A stretch of DNA of 64,000 bases, taken from assembly GCF_900100765.1 (NCBI RefSeq), contig NZ_FNFO01000008.1, positions 248,001-312,000 of the forward strand. The letters are read 5' to 3'. This document shows, one piece after another, positions 23,336 to 32,945 of this stretch. Positions within the stretch are counted from its first letter, which is position 1. The number at the start of each line of letters is the position of its first letter. The notes under the pieces were generated by a model. It was given only the letters and a program-made list of their open reading frames with translations, ran no database searches and was not told the DNA's origin. The position numbers and the translations under genes are program-made. The stretch is from Catalinimonas alkaloidigena (lineage in GTDB: Bacteria > Bacteroidota > Bacteroidia > Cytophagales > Flexibacteraceae).

Positions 23336-25879
23336 ATGAAAAAACTTTTACTGCTGCTCTTTCTGTTAAGTCCGCTCCCGCTTTTTGCCACTCATATTGT
23401 GGGAGGAGAACTTACGCTATCGCACCTGAACGACGACCGCTACCGCCTGCAACTCAACCTGTATTTCGATGCGGTCAATGGAAATTCCGATGCGGTCGAT
23501 CCCAGCATCATTGTTGGGGTTTTCAACAAATCGAACGATCTGCTCGTTGGGCAGTTTGTGCTCCCGTACCGCAGTGTCAGCTATGTGCCTTATACTAAAG
23601 AAGAGTGTGCGGTGGGCGAACTCTCTACCCGCCTCTACGTCTTTTCGTCTATCGTCGAATTGCCCGAGGCGGTGTACGATGAACCACAGGGATATTACCT
23701 AATCTGGGAACGGTGCTGCCGCAACGATGATATTGTCAACATCATCGATCCGGGCGGATCGGGGCAAACGTTCTATCTGGAAATTCCGCCGGTGGTGAAA
23801 GATGGGCAACCGCTCATCAACTCTTCGCCTATTCTGTTTCCGCCGCTGAGCGATTATGCCTGCCTGGGCCACCCCTTTAACTTTGACTTTTCGGGTACCG
23901 ATCCCGATGGTGATTCGCTGGTCTATTCCATAACCCCTCCGCTGAAAGGCAACAGCTTGCCTGTCCCGAACAGCATGATCGTGCCTCCATCGCTGCCCGG
24001 CCCCTACGCCACGGTCAACTGGGGCGGGGGCTACTCGGATCAGGTACAAATTCAGGGCACGCCGCCACTGGCCATCGATTCGCTCACCGGCCTGTTGCAG
24101 TTTACGCCCACTACGCTCGGCCTGCATGTGTTCGCGGTCAAATGCGAAGAGTATCGCAATGGCGTCAAGCTTGGCGAAGTACACCGGGAGTTTCAGCTGT
24201 TGGTCCGCCAATGCTTTCCCAACGCCGCGCCGCAGTCGATGGTGCTGTTGCCCGGCACCCAGGAAATCTACCAGGAAGGTGAGGTGATTACGATCAACCC
24301 GGGCGACGACCGCTGCCTTACGCTGGTGGGGATTGACCTGGATACGACTCAAAACCTCTCGGCCTGGGCGCGTTCGGTTAACTTTAATAGCCCCGTTACC
24401 CTGACGGTGACCGGTGGCGGCCCGGTGAACTACCCCGGCCAACCCGGCGACTCGGTCTACATGGAGATCTGTTTCGACAGTTGCATCGCCAGCTCGGACG
24501 TGCCACTTCTGATCGATTTGATCGTGCAAGACGACGGCTGCGCCCGCCCGCTACTCGACACGACCCGCATTACACTCAACATTCCCCCCTTACCTAACGA
24601 ACCACCCGCCATACGCTCCGTGACGTGGGTACCGGGCGATACTGTTTCGATCGGCATCAGCGAACAAGTTCGCTATCAGGTCATCAGCGGCGATCCGGAA
24701 CGCAAAATGGCTATACTGCGAGCCTACGGAGAAGAATTCCGTCTGAACGACGTGGGCATGAACTTCCGCGTCACGGCTGTGGGCGATTCGTTGGAAGGTA
24801 CCTTGCAATGGCAACCGACCTGTTCGCCGGAGATTCTGGGTGTGCATCAGGTCAACTTCGTCTGTACCGATGGCGATTGCATCAATCCTAAATCGGATAC
24901 GACCACCGTCTGGATTGAAGTGCTGCCTGAAGACAACGAACCCCCGCTTGTCCGCAAACTGCTGGAAGGCGACAGCATTGTGATGGAGGTCGGCGAAACC
25001 CTTTCGTTCAACGTAGAAGGCCAGGACACCGAAGGGCGGCGGGTCGTGTTGAATGCCGACGGGCTGGGCTTTCAATTGCAAAACGCCGGCATGCAGTTCA
25101 GCAGCAATCCGGGTACCACCGAAGCGACGGGCACGTTCCGCTGGACCAGTACCTGCGAGGCGATCACGGCCGGATGGATGCAGGTGCAATTCATCGCGCG
25201 CGATGAGCATTGCCTTTACCCGGGTGCCGATACCACCTCGGCGTGGTTGAAGGTAGAAAACGACGACCCCATTGCCATTATTTACTCCGACCTGGACACC
25301 ACCGTTACGTCCATCCCCATGCTGGAAGTATTGGCCGGCAAAGACACTACTTTCAACCTTTTCTGCGAAGACATCGACACGTCGCTGATGGTGCTGGAGG
25401 CGCACGGCGTCGGGTTCGACCTCGCCGAGTTCGGCATGAGCTTTACCAGCCAACAGGGCACGCGCTTTCTGACATCGCCGTTCCAATGGAAAACCGATTG
25501 TAGTTACCTGCCGCAATCGCCCTTCCGGGTGGTCTTTACGCTCGGCGAACAGGGCTGCCCCGAGTACCGTCGCGATTCGGTCGTGGTCGATCTGGTCGTA
25601 ATCGACTCGGCCGACCGCGATCTGATCAATCCTCCGAACGTGTTTACGCCCAACGGCGATGACAAAAACGAGGTGTTTGTGCTTACGGACCTTCCTCCCG
25701 ACAATTGCAACGACCAGTTTTTAGCGGTGCGTATCTACAACCGCTGGGGCAAAGAAGTCTACCAGAACGATACCCGCGATTTCGCCTGGACCGGCGACGG
25801 CCTGCCCATCGGCATTTACTACTACGTTGTGGAGTACCGCCGCCGCAAAGTCAAGGGCTGGGTGCAAATCATGAGGTGA
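23336..25879 (+). CDS. Large T9SS type B surface protein
   Basis: This 847-residue protein has a signal peptide (1-18), then LFATHIVGGELTLSHL, which is typical of gliding-motility-associated surface proteins of Bacteroidota. Three or more similar beta domains of about 110 residues follow, with recurring openings PNEPPAIR and EDNEPPLVR and recurring CS/CE cysteines. The last 85 residues form the gliding-motility-associated C-terminal (CHU_C) domain: PNVFTPNGDDKNEVF and IYNRWGKEVYQ, ending YRRRKVKGWVQIMR. This tail directs export by the type IX system. It is probably displayed on or released from the cell surface. Confidence 0.9.
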   Translation: MKKLLLLLFLLSPLPLFATHIVGGELTLSHLNDDRYRLQLNLYFDAVNGNSDAVDPSIIVGVFNKSNDLLVGQFVLPYRSVSYVPYTKEECAVGELSTRLYVFSSIVELPEAVYDEPQGYYLIWERCCRNDDIVNIIDPGGSGQTFYLEIPPVVKDGQPLINSSPILFPPLSDYACLGHPFNFDFSGTDPDGDSLVYSITPPLKGNSLPVPNSMIVPPSLPGPYATVNWGGGYSDQVQIQGTPPLAIDSLTGLLQFTPTTLGLHVFAVKCEEYRNGVKLGEVHREFQLLVRQCFPNAAPQSMVLLPGTQEIYQEGEVITINPGDDRCLTLVGIDLDTTQNLSAWARSVNFNSPVTLTVTGGGPVNYPGQPGDSVYMEICFDSCIASSDVPLLIDLIVQDDGCARPLLDTTRITLNIPPLPNEPPAIRSVTWVPGDTVSIGISEQVRYQVISGDPERKMAILRAYGEEFRLNDVGMNFRVTAVGDSLEGTLQWQPTCSPEILGVHQVNFVCTDGDCINPKSDTTTVWIEVLPEDNEPPLVRKLLEGDSIVMEVGETLSFNVEGQDTEGRRVVLNADGLGFQLQNAGMQFSSNPGTTEATGTFRWTSTCEAITAGWMQVQFIARDEHCLYPGADTTSAWLKVENDDPIAIIYSDLDTTVTSIPMLEVLAGKDTTFNLFCEDIDTSLMVLEAHGVGFDLAEFGMSFTSQQGTRFLTSPFQWKTDCSYLPQSPFRVVFTLGEQGCPEYRRDSVVVDLVVIDSADRDLINPPNVFTPNGDDKNEVFVLTDLPPDNCNDQFLAVRIYNRWGKEVYQNDTRDFAWTGDGLPIGIYYYVVEYRRRKVKGWVQIMR

Positions 25880-26063
25880 TGTGAGGTATCGCTCCCAGTA
25901 AGGTTGTTTTCTACGTCAGTCGGAGGCGCTTTTGGTTTGCCCATAGCCCGCGGGCCATCGAACGGCAAACGAGGCTATTTCTATTTTATCTCAAACGTAA
26001 TTTCTAATCAACTCGTGGGCGATCACGTCTTGCTTCCGACGTGACCGCTCGCCCGTCCGACGC

Positions 26064-26291
26064 ATGCAAAAACACTTTTTAGTACTGGCTTGCACCGCTC
26101 TGTGTTGTGTTTCCTACAGTCAACAGCGCGTTGCCGAATACGATTGTGGGCCGATTGAAACGTTTATTCCGGTGGTCGACTCAGCACACTCGACTCTGGA
26201 AGGACAGGCCGAAGGGATTCTCCTCAAAAACCGTTATTACCAATGCCTGTACCACCCCGGCGAACAAGCGTTTCAGATCGTCGCCTTCTAA
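26064..26291 (+). CDS. Small exported protein, 75 residues
   Basis: A signal peptide (MQKHFLVLACTALCCVSYSQ) is followed by about 55 residues with one cysteine pair (YDCGP and QCLYHPG) that could form a disulfide. Codon use fits the neighbourhood and a strong terminator follows within ten bases, which supports a real gene. I do not recognise the family. Confidence 0.65.
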   Translation: MQKHFLVLACTALCCVSYSQQRVAEYDCGPIETFIPVVDSAHSTLEGQAEGILLKNRYYQCLYHPGEQAFQIVAF

Positions 26292-26296
26292 AAAGA

Positions 26297-26329
26297 AAAG
26301 GCCCCGCCAACATCCAGCGGGGCCTTTTT
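26297..26329. terminator. Bidirectional terminator between convergent genes
   Basis: Stem aaaggccccgc/gcggggccttt with A-run before and T-run after. It can end both the small exported-protein gene and the AarF-kinase gene coming from the right. Confidence 0.85.
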
Positions 26330-26352
26330 AATTTGGGCTACAACCGCTTCGG

Positions 26353-27669
26353 CTAGGCCGATTCTTTCATGGGGGTAGCTTCCGTATGCACCGTAGCACC
26401 CAGCAGGTTCAGAATTGAATAAAGGCCAAAATACGTACGGTTCACGTACAGCGTGTCCTTGACGCCCCGCGCCACCTTCGACTCCCGAATCTCGGGCATG
26501 GCCGAGAGCTTCTCGCTGAGGGCGTAGATCTCCTCGAAGTATGCGTCGTTGCTGAAGTCGAACGTAGGTTGGCTGAAAGGCCGGCCCAGCAATTCGATCA
26601 TCGTCAGGAAAATGTCCCGGAAAAAGTCCTTTTCCTTTTCGGTATCCTGCGGAGTGAAAAATTCCAGTTCGTACAGAATGCGGTCGAGGCGCTCCTGGTC
26701 GCCCAGCGTATTTTTATACAAAAGCGCGAAGTAGTTGCGGTAGAACTGCGGCGGCAACACCTTCACACACCCGAAGTCGATCACGCCTAACGTCCCGTTG
26801 GCGCGCATCAGGAAATTACCGGGATGCGGATCGGCGTGGACTTGCTGCAGCGTATGGATCTGATACTCGTAAAAGTCCCAGAGCGCCTGCCCCAACCGGT
26901 TGCGCGTTTCCTGCGAAGGGTGCGTTTTCAGGAAATCGTCCAGATGCAACCCCTCCATCCAGTCCATCGTCAGGATGCGACGCGACGAAAACTCCGGATA
27001 GTAAGTCGGGAAATCGAGGTCGTGCAGGTGGCCACACGCCTGGGCAATTTCCTGCCCGCGGCGCAGTTCAAGTTCGTAATCGGTCTCTTCAATCAGTTTT
27101 TCCTCCACTTCTGCCATGTACTTGTCGACCTCTTTCTCGTTCAGGTTCAGCAGACGAATGGCAAACGGGCGCACCATCTTCAAATCGGACGAGATGCTGT
27201 TGGCTACGCCGGGATACTGGATTTTAACGGCAAAGCGCGTCCCGTCTTTCCACGCTTCGTGTACCTGCCCGATCGACGCGGCGTTCATCGCCTCCATGTT
27301 GAAGCGATCGAACATGGCCTGCGGTGCTTTGCCAAACGCTTCGCGGAAGGTTTTGACGACCAGCGGCCCCGAAAGCGGCGGCGCACTGTATTGTGAAAGC
27401 TGAAATTTTTCGGCGTAGGCACGTGGCAGCATGTTTTTGTCCATGCTCATCATCTGCGCGACCTTCAACGCACTACCTTTCAGTTCGCTCAGCGAATTGT
27501 AAATGTCTTCGGCGTTGTCGTTGTGAAGTTCGTCGCGCGTTGTGGAAGGATCGACGAGGCGTTTGGCGTAATGCTTCACGTAGTTGCCGCCGACCTGGAT
27601 ACCCGTACGCACAAAGCGACTGGCCCGGTTCACTTTACCGACCGGAATACTATTTTGTGATTTCTTCAT
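26353..27669 (-). CDS. AarF/ABC1/UbiB-family atypical kinase
   Basis: This 438-residue protein has the ABC1 kinase core: a KGSALKVAQMMSMD-type KxGQ region (LKGSALKVAQM), AAASIGQVHEA-like AASIGQVHEAW, the ATP lysine in FAVKIQYPGV, the ExD segment and HADPHPGNF catalytic loop, with LGVIDFG as the metal-binding DFG. I chose the ATG at 27669; the frame continues upstream but overlaps the preceding TetR gene. Family members are linked to quinone biosynthesis and lipid handling. The TetR regulator starts the same transcription unit ten bases upstream. Confidence 0.92.
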   Translation of the reverse strand: MKKSQNSIPVGKVNRASRFVRTGIQVGGNYVKHYAKRLVDPSTTRDELHNDNAEDIYNSLSELKGSALKVAQMMSMDKNMLPRAYAEKFQLSQYSAPPLSGPLVVKTFREAFGKAPQAMFDRFNMEAMNAASIGQVHEAWKDGTRFAVKIQYPGVANSISSDLKMVRPFAIRLLNLNEKEVDKYMAEVEEKLIEETDYELELRRGQEIAQACGHLHDLDFPTYYPEFSSRRILTMDWMEGLHLDDFLKTHPSQETRNRLGQALWDFYEYQIHTLQQVHADPHPGNFLMRANGTLGVIDFGCVKVLPPQFYRNYFALLYKNTLGDQERLDRILYELEFFTPQDTEKEKDFFRDIFLTMIELLGRPFSQPTFDFSNDAYFEEIYALSEKLSAMPEIRESKVARGVKDTLYVNRTYFGLYSILNLLGATVHTEATPMKESA

Positions 27670-27679
27670 GAAAGCGGAA

Positions 27680-28327
27680 TTAAGGCTGGCTGACCGTCCG
27701 GCGATTCTGGAAAATAAAACGGGCAAAGTCGAACGCCGAGTCGATGGTGTTTCGTCCGATGAGATCGAACGACAGGTGCACGGCCTTTTCGATGGCGGCA
27801 TCGGTCTTCTCAAACCCGGCACTTTCGTCGTTCCGCCAGAAGCGCAGTACAAACAGCAACTGGTACCACAAGCCGTCGCCGTAGCGGTCGGTCAGGTAGG
27901 GTCGCTGTGCAACTTCGCCGGTTTCTTCGCCTTCCCGCACCAGTTCCTTCGCATACGTTCGGAAGTCGTCGTGCAGGTAGGCGAGTTCGGCATTTACCTC
28001 GGGCATGGAACGCGCGGGGGCCATCCGGTTCAGGATGTAGCTCCGGTTTTCCTTCAGCACTTCTACAAAGGTGTAGTAAAACGCCAGGAGTTTTTCGCGT
28101 ACTGTGTAGGTCTGATACACTTCGTCTTGTTGCAAACGGCCCAGCGTATCTTCCATAAAACCCCGCCAGATGTCTTTCTCCAGCGCAGCAAACGAATTGT
28201 ACGACTCGTAAAAATTCGCTTCGGTGATTTTCAGCTTTTTGGCGAATGCATACACCGAGGGCGGACGATGCCCGACGGTCAGTTGATAATCGATGTAAGC
28301 ACGGCGAATTTTATCGTTCTTTCCCAT
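27680..28327 (-). CDS. TetR-family transcriptional regulator
   Basis: This 215-residue protein has an N-terminal helix-turn-helix (about residues 5-55, SVYAFAKKLKITEANFYESYNSF). A long helical C-terminal domain follows, as in the TetR_C group fused to AarF operons. The DNA-binding helix is less basic than usual. It is encoded immediately upstream of the AarF-like kinase on the same strand with a 10-base gap, so it probably regulates this unit or senses a lipid or quinone-linked ligand; that is an inference. Confidence 0.82.
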   Translation of the reverse strand: MGKNDKIRRAYIDYQLTVGHRPPSVYAFAKKLKITEANFYESYNSFAALEKDIWRGFMEDTLGRLQQDEVYQTYTVREKLLAFYYTFVEVLKENRSYILNRMAPARSMPEVNAELAYLHDDFRTYAKELVREGEETGEVAQRPYLTDRYGDGLWYQLLFVLRFWRNDESAGFEKTDAAIEKAVHLSFDLIGRNTIDSAFDFARFIFQNRRTVSQP

Positions 28328-28399
28328 GTTTCTTCAACTTTCAGAAGGGGGAAATAGTTTGATCGGCAGCGGACTTCTCGCCCACAAAAGCGGTTCCGC

Positions 28400-28897
28400 T
28401 TAGCTTTTCATGTTCACGAACTGCAACGGCACCCCGATGTCGGTACCCTTGGCCTTCAGAAAGGCAATGACGCTTTGCAGATCGTCGATTTTTTTACCGC
28501 TCACGCGCACCTGATCGTCCTGAATACTGGGCTGCACCTTCAGGCCCTGGTCCTTGATCATCTTCGTAATTTTCTTGGCGGTTTCTTTGTCGAGGCCCTC
28601 TTTCACCGTGATGTCCTTCTTCAGCACCTTCCCCGACTGGTAAGATTCGGCGCTAAAGTCCAGGCATTTCGGATCAATATTTTGCTTCACCATCCGTTTG
28701 ATGAGTATATCTTCGATGGTCTCGACCCGCATTTCGTTGTCGGTCGTAATGTGCAGCACCAGGGCTTTTTTGTCCAACTCGAGCGAGGTATCGGTGCCGT
28801 TGAAGTCGTAGCGTGTCGAAATTTCTTTCTTGGCCGTGTTTACGGCGTTGTCCAGCGACTGGTGGTCAATTTTAGAAACAATGTCAAACGAAGCCAT
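28400..28897 (-). CDS. yajQ: YajQ-family nucleotide/c-di-GMP-binding protein
   Basis: This 165-residue protein has the YajQ duplicated ferredoxin-like fold, with MASFDIVSKIDHQSLDNAVNTAKKEISTRYDF at the start, KEGLDKETAKKITKMIKDQGLKVQPSIQDDQVRVSGKKIDDLQ in the middle and a standard C-terminus. The start at 28897 is the family start; upstream in-frame sequence is not conserved-looking. Members bind nucleotides including c-di-GMP in some species. A TATCTTTG element (28928-28935, minus strand) lies 30 bases upstream and is a likely promoter. Confidence 0.95.
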   Translation of the reverse strand: MASFDIVSKIDHQSLDNAVNTAKKEISTRYDFNGTDTSLELDKKALVLHITTDNEMRVETIEDILIKRMVKQNIDPKCLDFSAESYQSGKVLKKDITVKEGLDKETAKKITKMIKDQGLKVQPSIQDDQVRVSGKKIDDLQSVIAFLKAKGTDIGVPLQFVNMKS

Positions 28898-29033
28898 AGG
28901 AGTATCGTTAGTAAGGTCTGTGCAATGCAAAGATACAAGGCCCCTCACAAACGCCGGCAGATGCGCTGCGTAGCCTGTCGGGATTCGATTTACTTTTACA
29001 CGCATTTATAAAGATTCAGCTTCTATCGCCACC

Positions 29034-31058
29034 GTGACCACATGCACCCCGTTCCGCCTGACCGCACGTCTGTGCTGGCTGGGGCTGTTTTGGATCGGCA
29101 GCCTGCTTGCGGCACAGGCACAGGGCACGCCGGGCTTCGCTCTGGAGCCCGACTTCGGTTGCGTGCCGCTCTCCGTGCAGGTAACGGACGACGCCTCGAA
29201 AGCCCCGCCCGGTGGACGCACGCCGGCGTATGACAACGGCCAGGACACAGACACCAGCACCTTTTCGGCCGTCGACCCTGTTTTTTACTACGACGCACCG
29301 GGCGTGTACCTTGTCAAGCAACTGGTCGACGGCACGGCACCGCTGGCCGAGCGCATTGCCCGGCGGCGGCTGGTCGTGCTCGACACCGTTGTGCCCAACG
29401 CGCAGGTTGCGTTTTGCGAAGGCAACCGCGTACGCCTGACGGTCGACGACCGCGACGATGCGCGTTTCCTGCTTCCCGGGCGCGACTACGGAACGTACGC
29501 GGTCGGCGATACGACCCTTGTTTACGATCAGTACCGGATTCGGTGGGGCGATGGGCAGGAAGAAGTCGTACAGAAACGGCAGTTTGTACTTACCCACACC
29601 TACAACGACGGGAAATTCGACCACACCGTCCAGGTGCAGGGCCTGTACTCCGTTTCCGCGTGCGGTGGGACGGCCCGCCTGCCGGTGCGGTCGTTTCAGG
29701 CTCTGGCGTGGCCCGCGTTGAACCGCGCGGCGGTGCAAGCCGACGGCAGCGTCCTTTTGCAACTGCAAGTGGGCATTACGGGCCGGTACCGGCTGCTGCG
29801 CCAGACGGCGAATGGCCTCACTGCCCTCGATACGCTCGCCAACGAAGGTCCGCAGGACTATGCCTCTACCGCCATCGACGCCCGCAACCAGTCCGCCTGC
29901 TTCCGGTTCGAAGCCTTCGACGTATGTGGAAACACCCTTGCTTCCCCAAACCTTTGTACCACCCGCCTCACGGCCACGCCCAACGCGGCCCAGAACAGCA
30001 TTACGCTAAGCTGGCCACGCGACCAGAGTGGATTCGCGTTTCGTCACTACACGATTTACCGGGACAATCGGCCCTTTGCAACCCTTCCGGACCGTGACCA
30101 GACTTCGTTTGTCGATACGGGACCGTTGCAGTGCGGCCAGCGTTACCAGTACCACCTTGTGGTGACGATGACCTACCCGCGTCAAACTGCCGAGATCGAA
30201 TCGCATTCGCTACCGGTAGAGGTCACTGCCCAGTCGACCGTTCAGCCCGAGCCGGTGCAGCAGGTACAGGCCACCGTCAATCTGGAAAATCAGGTAGTGC
30301 TTTCGTGGCGCGCGCCGTCGCCAACGCCCAGCGCCTACCAGATCCGTCAGATGAACCCGGCGGGGAAACTACTCACCCTATTTACGGCGGGCGGCCCTGC
30401 TTTTACAGACCAACAGGCCGATCTTGCCAGCCAACCCTACTGCTACGAAGTGCTGTTCACCGATACCTGCGGCAATGTGTCGCGTACCAGTACCCGCGTG
30501 TGTCCGATCCGCCTGACGGGCGATCGCAACGAGACGAGCGTACGCCTGACCTGGACCGAGTACGAAGGGTGGCCCGGGGGCGCACAGCAATATTTTGTAG
30601 AGCGCATTGGTGCTGATGGCACCGTACTCGACTCGGCGCCGGCCAACGGGCGCAGTTTTCAGGAGTCACTCGACGACTTGCTCGACGCCGAGGAGCAGGT
30701 GCTGCGGTACCGCATCCGCGCCGCGCCCAACGACAACCGCTACACCGACTCGTACTCGAACCTCGTGACGTTTCGCCTCCCCTACCGCATCTACTTTCCT
30801 ACTGCTTTTACGCCCAACGGCGACGGCCTGAACGACACGTTCCATGGTTTCGGGCGATTTGTGGAGCAGTTTACCCTGCGCATCTTCGACCGCTGGGGCG
30901 AGGTGGTGTTTCAAACGAACGACTTTACCGACGCCGGCTGGGACGGTACGTTCCGCGGCATGCCCCTGCCCCCCGGCCTTTACCCTTACACGGTGAGCGG
31001 TACCGACGAAACGGGTCGTCCCCTGACCTTGTCGGGCAAAGTGCAACTGATTCGCTAA
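29034..31058 (+). CDS. T9SS type B protein with PKD-like and Fn3-like domains
   Basis: This 674-residue protein starts at GTG and has a signal peptide ending at about LLAAQAQG. An N-terminal PKD-like region (FGCVPLSVQVTDDA, then YYDAPGVYLVKQL) is followed by three fibronectin type III-like modules (e.g. NAAQNSITLSWPRDQSGFAF). It ends in the CHU_C/T9SS type B sorting domain: YFPTAFTPNGDGLNDTFHGF, RIFDRWGEVVFQT and a basic end SGKVQLIR. It is a likely cell-surface or secreted protein exported by T9SS, divergent from yajQ. Confidence 0.9.
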   Translation: MTTCTPFRLTARLCWLGLFWIGSLLAAQAQGTPGFALEPDFGCVPLSVQVTDDASKAPPGGRTPAYDNGQDTDTSTFSAVDPVFYYDAPGVYLVKQLVDGTAPLAERIARRRLVVLDTVVPNAQVAFCEGNRVRLTVDDRDDARFLLPGRDYGTYAVGDTTLVYDQYRIRWGDGQEEVVQKRQFVLTHTYNDGKFDHTVQVQGLYSVSACGGTARLPVRSFQALAWPALNRAAVQADGSVLLQLQVGITGRYRLLRQTANGLTALDTLANEGPQDYASTAIDARNQSACFRFEAFDVCGNTLASPNLCTTRLTATPNAAQNSITLSWPRDQSGFAFRHYTIYRDNRPFATLPDRDQTSFVDTGPLQCGQRYQYHLVVTMTYPRQTAEIESHSLPVEVTAQSTVQPEPVQQVQATVNLENQVVLSWRAPSPTPSAYQIRQMNPAGKLLTLFTAGGPAFTDQQADLASQPYCYEVLFTDTCGNVSRTSTRVCPIRLTGDRNETSVRLTWTEYEGWPGGAQQYFVERIGADGTVLDSAPANGRSFQESLDDLLDAEEQVLRYRIRAAPNDNRYTDSYSNLVTFRLPYRIYFPTAFTPNGDGLNDTFHGFGRFVEQFTLRIFDRWGEVVFQTNDFTDAGWDGTFRGMPLPPGLYPYTVSGTDETGRPLTLSGKVQLIR

Positions 31059-31103
31059 AGCCGCCGTGTGGCTTATTTTCCGTCCATCCGCCTGTTTTTT
31101 ACG

Positions 31104-31111
31104 TAGTTTTG
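31104..31111 (+). promoter_or_regulatory. -7 element TAGTTTTG upstream of ybaB
   Basis: An exact TAnnTTTG match lies 36 bases before the YbaB start codon. No clear -33 element is visible. Confidence 0.4.
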
Positions 31112-31147
31112 TGCGAACCACGTGGTGAAGATTTAGCGTTTTCAGAT

Positions 31148-31483
31148 ATGTTCGATTTAAATAAAATGATGGGGCAGTTCAAAGAGGCCCAGACGAAGAT
31201 GCAAGAGCTTCAGGAGGAAATCGCGGTCATGACGACCAGCGCCGAGGCCGGAGCAGGCATGGTAAAAGTGACGGTCAACGGGCGGCGGCAAATCGTCAGT
31301 CTGGAGATCGACCCGGATCTGGTCAAGCCCGACGACCGCGAAATGCTGCAAGACCTGGTGGTAGCGGCTGTCAACAAGGCTCTGGCCGACATGGAAACTA
31401 TTGCGAAAGATGAGATGCAGAAGCGCGCTTCCAGCATGTTCAACATTCCGGGACTCAACCTGGGCGGCGGTTTCCCTTTCTAA
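31148..31483 (+). CDS. ybaB: YbaB/EbfC-family nucleoid-associated protein
   Basis: This 111-residue protein has the family pattern: MFDLNKMMGQFKEAQTKMQELQ helix, GMVKVTVNGRRQIVSLEIDPDLV strand core, a DLVVAAVNKALADME helix and a C-terminal Gly/Pro-rich tail (GLNLGGGFPF). These dimers bind DNA and are often encoded near recR/dnaX; here the gene is alone before a glycosyltransferase gene, three bases apart. The start at 31148 gives the normal N-terminus. Confidence 0.95.
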   Translation: MFDLNKMMGQFKEAQTKMQELQEEIAVMTTSAEAGAGMVKVTVNGRRQIVSLEIDPDLVKPDDREMLQDLVVAAVNKALADMETIAKDEMQKRASSMFNIPGLNLGGGFPF

Positions 31484-31486
31484 TCA

Positions 31487-32494
31487 ATGCCGCAAACGGC
31501 CATCGTCATTCTGAACTGGAACGGACGCCACTATCTCCAACAGTTTCTGCCTTCTGTGGTGCGGCACCGGGGCGACAGCCGCGTCATTGTGGTCGACAAC
31601 GCCTCTACCGACGATTCGGTGGCGGTACTGACGCACACGTTCCCCGAAGTAGAAATCCTTCAGCTTCCGACCAACGCCGGCTTTGCGGGTGGCTACAATC
31701 AGGCGCTTCAGCAAATCGAGGCTGAGGTCTACGTTCTGTTGAACTCTGACGTGGAAGTGACAGAAGGATGGCTCGAATCGCCCCTGGCGTTGCTCCGACA
31801 GCACCCCCGGGCCGCCGCCTGCCAGCCCAAGATTCGCAGTTTCCACGCTCCCGACTATTTTGAGTACGCCGGGGCGGCGGGGGGCTACATCGACCGGCTG
31901 GGCTATCCGTTTTGCCGGGGGCGGCTGTTCAATACGCTTGAGCAGGATACGGGGCAGTACGACGACGACCGTGAGGTGTTCTGGGCCAGCGGGGCGTGTC
32001 TGTTCATCAAGGCTGATGCCTTTCACGCCGTGGGTGGTTTCGACGAGGACTTCTTCGCCCACATGGAGGAAATCGATCTCTGCTGGCGGCTGCGCAACCT
32101 GGGCTACCGCATTTATTACTGTGGTCGCAGCACCGTCTACCACGTGGGCGGCGGCACGCTCGAACGCTCCAATCCCCGGAAAACGTACCTCAATTTTCGG
32201 AATGGCCTGACGCTGTTACTCAAAAATGTACCTGCCTCACAACTACCCTTTATTCTCTTCACCCGCATGGTGTTGGATGGCATCGCGGGCATCAAATTTC
32301 TGCTGACCGATAGCCTCAAAGACACCCGCGCCATTCTGAAAGCCCACGCTAGTTTCTACCGAAATGTGGCCCGTCACTGGCGCAAACGGCAGCGTATCAA
32401 CACGCAACCGCTCGACGTAGGCGTCCTGCCGGGCAGCCTGGTCTGGAGTTATTTTATCAAAGGCAAACGGCGCTTTTCTCAACTACTTCCTTAA
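31487..32494 (+). CDS. Family 2 glycosyltransferase
   Basis: This 335-residue protein has a GT-A fold: IVILNWNG at the start, VVDNASTDDSV, the metal-binding LNSDVEV (DxD-like), and the catalytic-side ASGACLFIKADAFHAVGGFDEDFFAHMEEIDLCWRLR (ED motif) followed by a GxGT-type stretch. This is the rhamnosyltransferase-like GT2 subgroup, probably acting on cell-envelope polysaccharide. Residues 240-335 form an amphipathic tail that may contact membrane. It overlaps nothing but follows ybaB by three bases and may be read through from it. Confidence 0.92.
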   Translation: MPQTAIVILNWNGRHYLQQFLPSVVRHRGDSRVIVVDNASTDDSVAVLTHTFPEVEILQLPTNAGFAGGYNQALQQIEAEVYVLLNSDVEVTEGWLESPLALLRQHPRAAACQPKIRSFHAPDYFEYAGAAGGYIDRLGYPFCRGRLFNTLEQDTGQYDDDREVFWASGACLFIKADAFHAVGGFDEDFFAHMEEIDLCWRLRNLGYRIYYCGRSTVYHVGGGTLERSNPRKTYLNFRNGLTLLLKNVPASQLPFILFTRMVLDGIAGIKFLLTDSLKDTRAILKAHASFYRNVARHWRKRQRINTQPLDVGVLPGSLVWSYFIKGKRRFSQLLP

Positions 32495-32590
32495 AAAACA
32501 AAAAAACTGTTGTATCATTTCAGGAAGAAGCTGCGTAGAAAAGCGAATGAATAGCGCGCGGAAGCGGAACCTGAAGAAATTGTATCTTCT

Positions 32591-32809
32591 TTAGATTTCC
32601 CATACGGTTCGGTGACCGCGCCTCAAATTCTGCCGGATTTTTAGCACAAAGGCTAACACCAGGTACATAATAACGGGTGAACCCAATGTCAGAAAAGACG
32701 CGTAGATGAAAAATAAGCGGACGTTTGTGGTGGAAATCCCTACCTTATCGCTTAGTTGGGTGCAAACGCCAAACGCTTTATCCTCAAAAAATAAACGGAT
32801 TTTTTCCAT
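32591..32809 (-). CDS. PspC-domain small membrane protein
   Basis: This 72-residue protein has the PspC domain: EDKAFGVCTQLSDKVGISTTNVRLFFIYASFLTLGSPVIMYLVLAFVLKIR, giving one or two membrane segments and a basic tail. PspC relatives respond to envelope stress, but short single-domain versions are common in Bacteroidota and their role is unclear. It lies between the glycosyltransferase and the OmpA/TPR lipoprotein genes, on the opposite strand to both. Confidence 0.85.
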   Translation of the reverse strand: MEKIRLFFEDKAFGVCTQLSDKVGISTTNVRLFFIYASFLTLGSPVIMYLVLAFVLKIRQNLRRGHRTVWEI

Positions 32810-32945
32810 CGTCTCAAGAGGACATGAAGTTTATAATGTGGAATATAGCAAATGCCAGAGCACCGTCAAAAAAGTTCCCGGACTTTTGAAAACCCGGAAT
32901 ATAACGATATTTTCGCAGCATTAAAACAATCAATAATCCTCACCT

